A stretch of 64,000 nucleotides of DNA from contig NZ_CP030055.1 in the NCBI RefSeq assembly GCF_015291645.1, forward strand, positions 3,100,001 through 3,164,000. Direction: 5' to 3'. The notes below the pieces were generated by a model. It saw only the letters and a list, made by a program, of their open reading frames with translations. It was not told the DNA's origin and ran no database searches. Below are positions 27,030 to 35,251 of this stretch, one piece after another; positions within the stretch are counted from its first letter, which is position 1, and each line of letters starts with the position of its first letter. Source of the stretch: Bradyrhizobium sp. CCBAU 53340 (lineage in GTDB: Bacteria; Pseudomonadota; Alphaproteobacteria; Rhizobiales; Xanthobacteraceae). The translations under genes were made by a program, and so were the position numbers.

Positions 27030-28076
27030 GTGAGTAAGGACGCAGTTGATTTTACGCCGAACGCACTAGACCGCCGGACCTTCGTAAAGGCAGCGGCAGC
27101 AGCCGCTACAACTGGTGCAATTGTCTCTTTTGGTAACAGGGCGGCCACCGCTGCGACTCCTGTGCGCATCCAATATGATTGGCTCATAGGCAACGGCCAG
27201 ATCGGCGATATTGTCGCGCAAAAAAGAGGTTACTTTGCTGAGGAGGGTTTGGACATAACCTTCGGCCCGGGTGGCCCCAACGCGCAGACGGTACCGCCGG
27301 TTCTCTCGGGGCAGGCGCAGTTCGCGCAGCTCTCGTCGACCGCCCAATTTTTTAAGGCTTACGGGGCCGGGCGCCCTCTGAAGCTTTTTGCATGCGGCTT
27401 CAGTTATTCGCCATATGCATACATTTCGCTGCCAAAAAATCCGATACGCACACCGGCGGATTTGGTTGGCAAGACGATCGCGATTAATCCCAATGGACGT
27501 TATCTTCTCGATCTCATCATGGTCGCCAACAAGCTTGATCGATCGAAGGTCAAGGTGGTGACGATGGGAACGGATATGTCCGCGTTGATCTCCGGCCAGG
27601 TGGACGCGGTTACTGGATTCATCACCAACACAACGGCGTTGTCGGTTCTTGGCCCTGATGTCGTAACGCTGTTTCCCGCCAAAATAGGGGTTCCGAACTA
27701 CGCGAATGCGTACTTCACCTCGGAAGATGCCTATCCGAGCCAAAAGCAAAACCTGGCAAGATTCATTCGGGCTGCCTCGAAGGGGTGGGGTTGGGCGTTC
27801 AGCAATAGGCGCGAAGCCGTCGATATCATGTGCGAGGCCTATCCGACGCTGGACCGGCAGATCGAGTACAAGACCATCGATTTGATCATGTCGTTGTCCT
27901 TCGATGAAACGACGAAGCAGTCCGGCTGGGGCTGGATGAGCCGCGAGAAGCTCACCGCTCAGGTCGCGCTGTTTAAGGAAACAGGAAACATCCCCCCGAA
28001 TGCCCCAGGCGTTGCGGAGTCTGTCACGTGGGAGATCCTTGATATGACTGCCGACGTCCGACCGAAGCTGGGTTGA
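27030..28076 (+). CDS. NMT1/SsuA-type ABC solute-binding protein
   Basis: 348-aa binding protein of the NMT1/THI5/SsuA group. GTG at 27030 is chosen because an AGAGGGG ribosome site ends six bases before it. The N terminus has a twin-arginine-like sequence (DRRTFVKAAAAAA) and a signal ending in A-T-A-A-T, then the mature start VRIQYDWLIGNGQIG. Family members bind sulphonates, pyrimidine precursors of thiamine, riboflavin or nucleobase-like compounds. It is followed by its own ATPase and permease, so the importer is complete. The downstream nucleoside-processing genes suggest a nucleoside or nucleobase ligand. Confidence 0.88.
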   Translation: MSKDAVDFTPNALDRRTFVKAAAAAATTGAIVSFGNRAATAATPVRIQYDWLIGNGQIGDIVAQKRGYFAEEGLDITFGPGGPNAQTVPPVLSGQAQFAQLSSTAQFFKAYGAGRPLKLFACGFSYSPYAYISLPKNPIRTPADLVGKTIAINPNGRYLLDLIMVANKLDRSKVKVVTMGTDMSALISGQVDAVTGFITNTTALSVLGPDVVTLFPAKIGVPNYANAYFTSEDAYPSQKQNLARFIRAASKGWGWAFSNRREAVDIMCEAYPTLDRQIEYKTIDLIMSLSFDETTKQSGWGWMSREKLTAQVALFKETGNIPPNAPGVAESVTWEILDMTADVRPKLG

Positions 28077-28078
28077 GC

Positions 28079-28849
28079 ATGATGCCGGACGAAGCGGCGA
28101 TCCATGTGCGTAACCTCGAAATGTCGTTCGGCGAGCTGGTCGCCTTTCGCGATTTGTCGATCGACGTCAAACCCGGACGCTTCGTAGTTCTGATCGGACC
28201 GTCCGGGTGCGGGAAATCCACTCTGCTTCGTAACATCGCAGACTTGCTGACAAGCACCGACGGCGAGATTCGCGTCTTCGGCGCAAGTCCGGCAGAGAGT
28301 AGGCGAAGGCGCCGCTTCTCATTCGTATTCCAGGAAGCAACGCTGCTTCCGTGGCGAAATGCGCTCGACAACGTCAGGCTGCCGTTACAGGTCGGGGGTT
28401 GGTCCGGCCTCGGACGGCAAAGCCGGGACGAAAGAGAGCTCCTGGATCTCGTCGGATTGGAAGGCCGCGAGGACGCATATCCATGGCAGCTATCCGGCGG
28501 CCAGCGGCAGCGCGTGGCGATTGCCCGCGCGCTCGTCACTCAACCCGATATTCTCTTGATGGACGAGCCCTTCGGTGCACTGGACGAAATCACTCGCGAT
28601 GGTTTGAACGAGGAGCTACTTCGGATCTGGCGAGAAACGGGAACGACGATTGTTTTCGTTACGCACAGCTTGGCTGAAGCAGCCTTCCTCGGCCAAAGCA
28701 TCGTTGTCATGGGGACGAATCCCGGACGGATCGTTGAGCAGATAAATCTAGATGATGAAAAGCCAGGCAATCACATCGAACGCAACTCAGAGAAATTCTT
28801 CAACATCACCTCTCGTCTTCGTGCAGTCCTCGAAAAAGCGCACGGCTAG
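28079..28849 (+). CDS. ABC transporter ATP-binding protein (SsuB/TauB type)
   Basis: 256-aa ATPase with Walker A GPSGCGKST, a Q-loop in FVFQEATLLPW, the signature LSGGQRQRVAIARAL, Walker B ILLMDEPFGALDE and an H-loop histidine in FVTHSLAEA. It starts two bases after the binding-protein stop; a TTG at 28073 overlapping that stop and an ATG at 28082 are alternatives. The sulphonate/nitrate importer subfamily is indicated by the DEPFGALDEITR region. It energises the adjacent permease. Confidence 0.92.
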   Translation: MMPDEAAIHVRNLEMSFGELVAFRDLSIDVKPGRFVVLIGPSGCGKSTLLRNIADLLTSTDGEIRVFGASPAESRRRRRFSFVFQEATLLPWRNALDNVRLPLQVGGWSGLGRQSRDERELLDLVGLEGREDAYPWQLSGGQRQRVAIARALVTQPDILLMDEPFGALDEITRDGLNEELLRIWRETGTTIVFVTHSLAEAAFLGQSIVVMGTNPGRIVEQINLDDEKPGNHIERNSEKFFNITSRLRAVLEKAHG

Positions 28850-29609
28850 TGAGTTGGTGGTGAAGAGAGGTTTCTCCTGGATTTGGCCCCTGCTGGGCAT
28901 CCTATCGCTGCTTGCCCTGTGGCAGGCCGTGATCGTCGGCTTTCAGGTGCGCCGTTTCATCGCCCCTGATCCGATCTCGGTTGCAAAATCGATCTGGATG
29001 AATCGGCAACTGCTTTGGGATAACCTGCGAGTGACGGCGTCGGAAGCCGTTCTTGGATTTCTGGTCGGCAATACTATCGGGATTCTCCTCGCAACCGTGT
29101 TCGTACATAGCGAGCGAATTAGGAGGACGTATCTGCCGGTGATCATTCTGTTCAACACCATTCCGATTATCGCGTTATCTCCTGTCTTGATTCTGATCTT
29201 CGGGCTGTCGATGACGTCAAAAGTCGCGATTGCCGCAATCATCTGCATGTTTCCGACACTCGTAAACGCGTTGCGTGGGCTCGAGTCGGTTTCGCAATCG
29301 GAAATGGAGCTGATGCGTATCCTGTCGGCAAGTCGCAGCGAGGTGTTTCTCCGCCTTCGCGTGCCTCGCTCGCTGCCATTCCTTTTCTCTGCGTTAAGAA
29401 TCACTGCAACGAGCAGCGTCATTGGCGCAATCGTCAGCGAGTGGGTAGGAGCGGAGTCCGGCATCGGAGTCCTGATAATCCAATCGACCTTCGACTATCG
29501 GACGGAGCTTCTCTACGCAGCGATTGCAATGTCGTCAGCGCTTGCCCTCTGCATGTTCGGGATCGTGGCCTTGCTCGAGAAGTATTTGGTTACATGGAAA
29601 GCGCACTGA
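28752..29609 (+). CDS. ABC transporter permease (SsuC/TauC type)
   Basis: Up to 285-aa inner-membrane permease with about six transmembrane helices. The cytoplasmic coupling loop is in ALRGLESVSQSEMELMRIL followed by ASRSEVFLRLRVPRSLPFLF, the usual EAA-type motif. If the ATG at 28752 is used, the gene overlaps the ATPase by 98 bases; a GTG at 28857, just after the ATPase stop, gives a 250-aa protein starting at the basic stretch before helix 1. Neither start has a clear ribosome site, so the start is uncertain. Partner of the NMT1-type binding protein. Confidence 0.87.
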   Translation: MMKSQAITSNATQRNSSTSPLVFVQSSKKRTASELVVKRGFSWIWPLLGILSLLALWQAVIVGFQVRRFIAPDPISVAKSIWMNRQLLWDNLRVTASEAVLGFLVGNTIGILLATVFVHSERIRRTYLPVIILFNTIPIIALSPVLILIFGLSMTSKVAIAAIICMFPTLVNALRGLESVSQSEMELMRILSASRSEVFLRLRVPRSLPFLFSALRITATSSVIGAIVSEWVGAESGIGVLIIQSTFDYRTELLYAAIAMSSALALCMFGIVALLEKYLVTWKAH

Positions 29610-29634
29610 GTGTGGCCTCAAGGAGAATATCGAG

Positions 29635-30468
29635 ATGACTGACAAGCGTTCCGAGATCGCGAGTGCGGCGAATGGCGACACCAGGCGTCACAATCAGCTC
29701 AAGGAGCTCGATCTTCCTCGTTACGTGTTGCTTCCCGGCGATCCCGATCGGGTAAACTTAATGGCAAGCCAGTGGAAGAATGCGAAGCTAGTCGACTTGC
29801 CACGGGGATACCGGGCTGCTGTCGGAGACTACAAGGGAGCAAGGATTGGGGCGGTTTCCGCAATGATTGGAGCGCCATCCCTGGATGGAGTTTTTACGGA
29901 TTTGGCATGGCTTGGTGTCGATACGTTTATTCGCGTTGGTACGTGTGGAACGCTGCATGAAGAGATCCAGACAGGCAGCCTGATCATCAATGACGCGGCG
30001 GTCAGGCTCGACGGAACGAGTGAAAATTACATTCGCAAGGAGTTTCCCGGGGTCGCCTCAGTCGAAGTGACCTTCGCGCTAGTCGATGCAGCGGTGGCTG
30101 GCGCCCATTCTTATCGCGTAGGAACAGGCGCGACCACGGCGTCGTTTTGGGTGGGACAGGGCAGGCCCGGTTTCAGAAACTATATTTCATTTGAGGGCGA
30201 GCGGGTTTTTGAAGAAATGAAGCGCGCCGGCGTGCTGAACTTCGAAATGGAAACGGCAACTTTGTTGACGCTCTCGCGGATATTTGGTCTGCGCGCCGGG
30301 TCAATCTGTTCAGTGATTGCCAATCGCGTGACCGGCGCTTGGGGCGACAACGGAGGTGTTGCACAGGCATGTCTAGTCGCCGCCGAAGCGGTGAAGCGAC
30401 TGACGCTTTGGGACCAACGGGTAGCTCAAGCAAGAAGACGAAACATTATAGCGGCTGATCTTTCCTAG
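29635..30468 (+). CDS. nucleoside phosphorylase (PNP/UDP family)
   Basis: 277-aa enzyme of the purine/uridine phosphorylase family. Motifs are VLLPGDPDRV (phosphate and ribose site), RVGTCGTLHEEIQTG and NFEMETATLLTL, the base/ribose-binding segment; the FEMExATL form is typical of uridine phosphorylase and hexameric relatives. The start is fixed by an AAGGAGAA ribosome site before ATG 29635. It exchanges the base of a nucleoside for phosphate, giving a (5-modified) ribose 1-phosphate. The next gene is an isomerase for exactly such products, so the substrate may be a 5'-deoxy- or 5'-methylthio-inosine. Confidence 0.9.
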   Translation: MTDKRSEIASAANGDTRRHNQLKELDLPRYVLLPGDPDRVNLMASQWKNAKLVDLPRGYRAAVGDYKGARIGAVSAMIGAPSLDGVFTDLAWLGVDTFIRVGTCGTLHEEIQTGSLIINDAAVRLDGTSENYIRKEFPGVASVEVTFALVDAAVAGAHSYRVGTGATTASFWVGQGRPGFRNYISFEGERVFEEMKRAGVLNFEMETATLLTLSRIFGLRAGSICSVIANRVTGAWGDNGGVAQACLVAAEAVKRLTLWDQRVAQARRRNIIAADLS

Positions 30469-30513
30469 TCGTCCAATAAACGTTCCTGGAATCTGCTGGT
30501 CGAGGAGACGGTG

Positions 30514-31548
30514 ATGAACGCAGTCACCATGCCCACAATTATTGCCAAAGGTATCCTGCTTGAGGACGAGGCGGTCAGGATTCTGGACCGGCGAACCTTC
30601 CCCCTGAAGACGGAATATGTGGTTTGCCGGACCTATGAAGATGTTGCCGTCGCGATCGAGCAGATGGTGACGCAAAGCAGCGGGCCGTTCTTTGCGGCAA
30701 GTGCCGGCTTTGTGTTGGCTGCCAAGCAGGCGGGTCGGATGCGTAGCAACGAAGACCGCCGCGCTTTGCTATCGAAAGCTGCGGTGCGTCTCATCCAGAC
30801 GCGGCCGACGAATAACAACATACGCGATGTCGTTGCCCATCTGGTGAAAGAGGCCGACGCGATTTTGGGGGATGAGGATATCGGCATCAAAATGGAGGAA
30901 ATCGTGCGGGTCGCCTGGGCCCGTCAGCAGGAGCTCAGTCGCAATCTCGGAGCAAATGCTGCCAGACTTATCGACAACGGCGACACCATCCTCACGCATT
31001 GCTGGGGGGAGTCCGGAATCGTGGAAACGCTAAATGCCACGCTGCGTGCGGGAAAGAAAGTAAAGGTCGTCTGCACGGAGACGCGTCCCTATCTGCAAGG
31101 CTCGCGGTTGACGGCACATAGCATCGCGGAAATGGGCATCGACGTAACCGTTATCACCGACAACATGGGGGCACATGCCATGGACCGCGGGATCGTCAGC
31201 AAGCTTCTGACTGCGGCTGATCGGGTCACGCTTTCGGGCCATGTCATCAACAAGGTCGGCACACTTCAATTGGCCATTGCAGCCAACAACTTCGGCCTGC
31301 CTTTTGTCACGATGGTAAGAATTCCGGATGCGGCGGCGTCAACACCAGATGATGTGCGGATGGAGGAGCGCGACGGGGACGAATCCCTGCATTGCCTCGG
31401 CATGCGCACGGCAACCCCGCTTGCCAAAGGTTGGTATCCAGCCTTTGACGTGACGCCGCCAAAATTGGTGTCCGCCATCGCAACTGCCGTAGGCGTGTTT
31501 CCGCCGACCTTGATACGGGAACATTTCACTGTGCCGCGGGCATCCTGA
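30514..31548 (+). CDS. MtnA-like sugar-1-phosphate isomerase (eIF2B family)
   Basis: 344-aa member of the methylthioribose-1-phosphate isomerase/eIF2B-alpha family. The catalytic pair of MtnA is kept as Cys163 in ILTHCWGE and Asp216 in VITDNMGAH, and the phosphate loop ETRPYLQGSRLTA is nearly canonical. The glycine-rich stretch usually after the cysteine (NAGxLAT) is changed to WGESGIVET, so the substrate pocket may differ. The reaction would convert a 5-modified ribose 1-phosphate to the ribulose 1-phosphate. A GAGGAG ribosome site precedes ATG 30514. The stop overlaps the next start (TGATG). Confidence 0.85.
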   Translation: MNAVTMPTIIAKGILLEDEAVRILDRRTFPLKTEYVVCRTYEDVAVAIEQMVTQSSGPFFAASAGFVLAAKQAGRMRSNEDRRALLSKAAVRLIQTRPTNNNIRDVVAHLVKEADAILGDEDIGIKMEEIVRVAWARQQELSRNLGANAARLIDNGDTILTHCWGESGIVETLNATLRAGKKVKVVCTETRPYLQGSRLTAHSIAEMGIDVTVITDNMGAHAMDRGIVSKLLTAADRVTLSGHVINKVGTLQLAIAANNFGLPFVTMVRIPDAAASTPDDVRMEERDGDESLHCLGMRTATPLAKGWYPAFDVTPPKLVSAIATAVGVFPPTLIREHFTVPRAS

Positions 31549-33041
31549 TGCAAGCCGATAAGAGAATTTGCCTGACGGGTGGCTATACCTGGCCAGGCCG
31601 CAGCGCGGTCATGGCACGCGGCGGCATACTCATAGCGGGGAGGCGCATCAGCGACTTGCTCGCGCCACACGAAGAAGAAGAGGCTTCCAAAAGCGCGGAC
31701 GAAATCATCGATGTGTCTGGCATGTTGATCATGCCGCCGCTGGTGAACGGACATGTGCATTCGACCTCGACCTTGCTTAGAGGTACGGAAAACTCGCTGC
31801 CACTCGAATTGTGGTCCTACTACGCAATCGGTTACGGACATGGCTTCGGCGAAGAAGCTGCGCGATATGCCGCTCTGACGACCAATATCGAGATGATCAG
31901 AAATGGCATCGGGGGCTATATCGATCATTTTCCGCAAACGCGCTTCGTAAACGCAGCGCTTTCGGCGCATGTCCAATCGGGTCTGCGGATCGGCTTCGCA
32001 CCATTCTTCGCCGATCTCTGGGACGAAGATATTCTGGGCATTCCGCTTGATCGGGACACCGTGGGCAGATTGACGCCACGCGCTCCGAGGCTCTCGAGCG
32101 AGATCAAGTCAACTTTCACGGACCTCACCGCCGAAATCCGCAGTTCCGGAGAGGGACGGGTTGCTCTGCTCGCCGGCCCGAATTCACCGCAGCGATGCTC
32201 CGACGATCTGTGGAGTCTCTGGAAAGATCTGCAGGACACGTTCCATATCGGGAGTCACACGCACCTTCTCGAGACCTATCCGCAGTTCAAGGCCGCCCGG
32301 CGGCGCTGGCCTGGCGGGTTGCTCAAGGCGCTAGCAGATGCGGGTCTTCTGAACGATAGCCTGTCCGTCGGCCACGCCATCTGGCTCGATCAATCGGACA
32401 GAGAGCTTCTGGCAGCCCACGGGGTCACCGTGTCCTTCAACCCGATCAGCAACGGCATGTTGGGATCCGGACAAAAGCGGATTCGAGATGACTTGGATGC
32501 CGGCCTGAACGTCGCGCTCGGTACCGACTGCTCCAACACCGGCGGCCGGCACGATCTCTTTGAAGTGATGCGCCATATGCTGATTTCGGGACGGCAACCG
32601 GGCTCCGATTTCGACCGATGGCTGACACCGGAAGAAGTGCTCGATGCCGCAACAACAAGCGGGGCAAGGGCGATCGGCGCTACGTCTGCAACCGGTAGAC
32701 TGGAAGCCGGCGGCCCGGCGGACATTCTCCTGCTCGACCTTGAAACCAATGGGTTGGCGACATCGTCGAAGACGCTCAACTCCGTTGTCGTTCACGCCGA
32801 TCCCAGAAATGTTCGCTCGCTTATGATCGACGGGCGCTGGCTGTTGAGAGATGGAACGATCGTCGTCTTGGACGAAGCTTCCGTTTTACGAGAAGCGAAA
32901 CTTGTCGCCGAGAATGTACGCATGGATGCGAGCGAGCGGCTGCGCGACATCAGGACGTTCCATGAGACCTATGCAACATGGCAACGCGATATGTTTTCCG
33001 GTCGATGTTGCCCGACGTGCGGCAGGCTCTCCTGCGACTGA
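31548..33041 (+). CDS. amidohydrolase/nucleoside deaminase (MtaD/SsnA/TrzN family)
   Basis: 497-aa metal-dependent amidohydrolase. Ligands: His69 and His71 (NGHVHST), His239 (SHTHLLET, with catalytic Glu242), His276 (VGHAIWL) and Asp327 (GTDCSNTG). This set matches adenosine-type, methylthioadenosine and 5'-deoxyadenosine deaminases as well as SsnA and triazine hydrolases. It is translationally coupled to the isomerase. The tail ends with GRCCPTCGRLSC, a cysteine pattern not usual for the family that could hold zinc. Predicted to deaminate the imported adenosine analogue before phosphorolysis. Confidence 0.85.
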   Translation: MQADKRICLTGGYTWPGRSAVMARGGILIAGRRISDLLAPHEEEEASKSADEIIDVSGMLIMPPLVNGHVHSTSTLLRGTENSLPLELWSYYAIGYGHGFGEEAARYAALTTNIEMIRNGIGGYIDHFPQTRFVNAALSAHVQSGLRIGFAPFFADLWDEDILGIPLDRDTVGRLTPRAPRLSSEIKSTFTDLTAEIRSSGEGRVALLAGPNSPQRCSDDLWSLWKDLQDTFHIGSHTHLLETYPQFKAARRRWPGGLLKALADAGLLNDSLSVGHAIWLDQSDRELLAAHGVTVSFNPISNGMLGSGQKRIRDDLDAGLNVALGTDCSNTGGRHDLFEVMRHMLISGRQPGSDFDRWLTPEEVLDAATTSGARAIGATSATGRLEAGGPADILLLDLETNGLATSSKTLNSVVVHADPRNVRSLMIDGRWLLRDGTIVVLDEASVLREAKLVAENVRMDASERLRDIRTFHETYATWQRDMFSGRCCPTCGRLSCD

Positions 33042-33058
33042 GAGCTAGCGGATAGAAC

Positions 33059-33703
33059 ATGAGGCGAAAGATGTTGAATGAAGCTGACAGTCGTAAAGAT
33101 CTTGCTCGCATCTACCAAGAACTTGATCAACAAGGCCTGATATTCCTGGCCGCAGGCAATATCAGCGTCCGACATGGCGGCGATATGCTGATTTCTCCAA
33201 CCGGCGCAACAGCCGGCGCGATTCAGACGTCGTCATTTGTGCGAACGAAGTTCGATGGAAGCTCCCATTCGGATCAAAAGCCGTCGAGCGAGTGGTCTAT
33301 GCATGCGTCGATTTATCGTAAATTTCCAGATGCGGCGGCAGTGGTGCACACGCACTCCGACAGTTGTGTCGCAATGGCCTGCACCGGTCAGGCGCTGCCG
33401 GCGTTTCACTACATGATTGCCGCGTTCGGCGGTGACGATGTCCGTTGCACCCCTTACGTGACCTACGGCTCGAAAGAGTTGGGAGATCATGCCGTCGAAG
33501 CCTTGGTCGGACGCACGGCATGTTTGCTGGGCAACCATGGCATGATCTGTCACGGAACGACGCTTCAAAAAGCTTTCAATGCAGCTTTGCGTCTTGAAAT
33601 TCTTTGCCGTCAGTTCATCCAGGCGCGACAGGCCGGAACAATCAAGATGCTCAACGACAATGAGATGGCGATCGCGATTGAGCGTTACAAGAGCTACGGT
33701 TGA
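33059..33703 (+). CDS. class II aldolase (fuculose-phosphate aldolase/Ald2-like)
   Basis: 214-aa zinc aldolase of the AraD/FucA family. Catalytic Glu78 (SSEWS) and zinc ligands His97, His99 (VVHTHSD) and His160 (LGNHGM) sit exactly five residues after the FucA positions Glu73, His92, His94 and His155. GNISVR binds the phosphate. An alternative start at 33071 would shorten it by four residues. Known relatives cleave 5-deoxyribulose or 5-methylthioribulose 1-phosphate to DHAP and acetaldehyde or (methylthio)acetaldehyde, which completes the preceding steps. It lies 17 bases after the deaminase gene. Confidence 0.87.
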   Translation: MRRKMLNEADSRKDLARIYQELDQQGLIFLAAGNISVRHGGDMLISPTGATAGAIQTSSFVRTKFDGSSHSDQKPSSEWSMHASIYRKFPDAAAVVHTHSDSCVAMACTGQALPAFHYMIAAFGGDDVRCTPYVTYGSKELGDHAVEALVGRTACLLGNHGMICHGTTLQKAFNAALRLEILCRQFIQARQAGTIKMLNDNEMAIAIERYKSYG

Positions 33704-33718
33704 TGGGCGAAACAGCGT

Positions 33719-35251
33719 CTAAGCCGAGATCCTGGCTTTCCGCGACGCTTGATGACGTATGGCCGCGCGAATGCTTTTCACTGCACCGTCAATTTTCGAT
33801 TCCGGAATCTGTGAGACTGCAATCCTCAAGCAATTGCGCCTTGCATTCTCAGAATAAAATCGTTCGCCAGATTCAACCAAAATGCCTTGCTTCGTGAGCA
33901 TTGAGGACAGCGCGTCCGCCTCAATGTCGGCGGGCAACTCCATCCAGAAAGATGACGCGCCGTCAAAATGCTTGACGCGCGCCTCGGGCAGCCATCGCGC
34001 GATCGATTTTACCATCGTGTCCGTTCGCCGCCGGATGGTCGTCGAGACGTGCCTCATATAGGAGTGGTAGTAACCACGGTCGATAAACATCGCAAGCGCA
34101 CGCTGAATGTTGCCCGGCGGATGACGATGTATGAGTCGACGAATTGCGCGTAGCTCACTGATAACGAGAGGTGAGGCGACGACGAAACCAACACGAAGCC
34201 CTGGTGCAACGCATTTTGACAGACTGCCTACGTGAATGACCCGCCCCTCGCGATCGAGGCTCTTGAGGGAAGGAATCATTTTTGCGTGCGCAAGCAGTTC
34301 CGTTTCGTAAGTATCCTCAACAACAATCATATCCTCGCGCCGCGCTCGATCGAGCAACTCGAGCCGGCGCTCGGCGGGCATTACCGCCGTTGTTGGGCAA
34401 TGATGTCCAGGCATCGCGAAAACCACGTTGCAAGAATTCAATTTATCCGACAGCTGGAGGCCGAATTCATCGACATTCAAGGTGACCCGCTTTGCTGGCG
34501 TTGTCGCAAGAATCTCAGCCATGTCGGTCAGGCCGGGATTCTCGATCCCAACCCTTGTTCCGGCCCTGCAGAGAAGCTGAGCGACGAGATATCGACCTTC
34601 CTGGCCGCCGAGAGTTACGAGCAGTTCGTCCTGCGCTGCCCAAATCCCGTGTTTTGGCAGAACATGCTGGCGAAGACTGGATAACAAGGCGTCGTCATCA
34701 CGATCGAATGCGTCGCGGCCCCATTCCGCAATTTCAGTGACGCCCAGTGCGCTTCGCTCGCATTCCCGCCAGTGATTGATCGGAAATGTACTCGGATCAA
34801 ACTGGCCATACAGCAGATTGTGAGAAGCGAGGCTCAACTGGGGATCATCTGACGGCCTGACTGGCACCTTACGAGCCGGCCGAAGTCTCGAAGACCAATC
34901 GTAGGGTTCGACGGCCTGCACGGGATGAATATCCCGGTACTCGATATCGTTGCGCGCGGCGACAAAAATCCCCGAGCGATCTTTTGCTAGGAGATAGCCT
35001 TGTTCGATCAAGGAATCTATCGCTGCAATAACCGTATTCCGACCAATCTTGAGCGATTCCGCTATTGATCGACTGGACGGCAGCCGCACGCCTTCCGGAA
35101 TCCTCTTTCCGTCTATTGCATCGATAAAAGATGCAACGAGTTGCATAGAAAGCGATCCGCGGGACTTTTGCGGTTTTGGCAACAAGTGATCCCAAACCTG
35201 AGCGGGATCGCTCTTTCGCTTGCTGGCCTTTGCCCCACCGTAGCTCGCCAT
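33719..35251 (-). CDS. MocR/PdxR-type regulator (GntR domain + aminotransferase fold)
   Basis: 510-aa regulator with a GntR winged helix (about residues 30-100; SRSIAESLKIGRNTVIAAID) and a class I aminotransferase-like domain (about 155-500). The PLP lysine is in GSLSKCVAPGLRVGF, and VVEDTYETEL is the cofactor-pyridine aspartate region. ATG 35251 is preferred over TTG 35272. It converges on the aldolase gene (15 bases between stops) and closes the cassette. MocR proteins sense a substrate amine or PLP adduct; here the target is presumably the importer-to-aldolase operon. Confidence 0.88.
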   Translation of the reverse strand: MASYGGAKASKRKSDPAQVWDHLLPKPQKSRGSLSMQLVASFIDAIDGKRIPEGVRLPSSRSIAESLKIGRNTVIAAIDSLIEQGYLLAKDRSGIFVAARNDIEYRDIHPVQAVEPYDWSSRLRPARKVPVRPSDDPQLSLASHNLLYGQFDPSTFPINHWRECERSALGVTEIAEWGRDAFDRDDDALLSSLRQHVLPKHGIWAAQDELLVTLGGQEGRYLVAQLLCRAGTRVGIENPGLTDMAEILATTPAKRVTLNVDEFGLQLSDKLNSCNVVFAMPGHHCPTTAVMPAERRLELLDRARREDMIVVEDTYETELLAHAKMIPSLKSLDREGRVIHVGSLSKCVAPGLRVGFVVASPLVISELRAIRRLIHRHPPGNIQRALAMFIDRGYYHSYMRHVSTTIRRRTDTMVKSIARWLPEARVKHFDGASSFWMELPADIEADALSSMLTKQGILVESGERFYSENARRNCLRIAVSQIPESKIDGAVKSIRAAIRHQASRKARISA

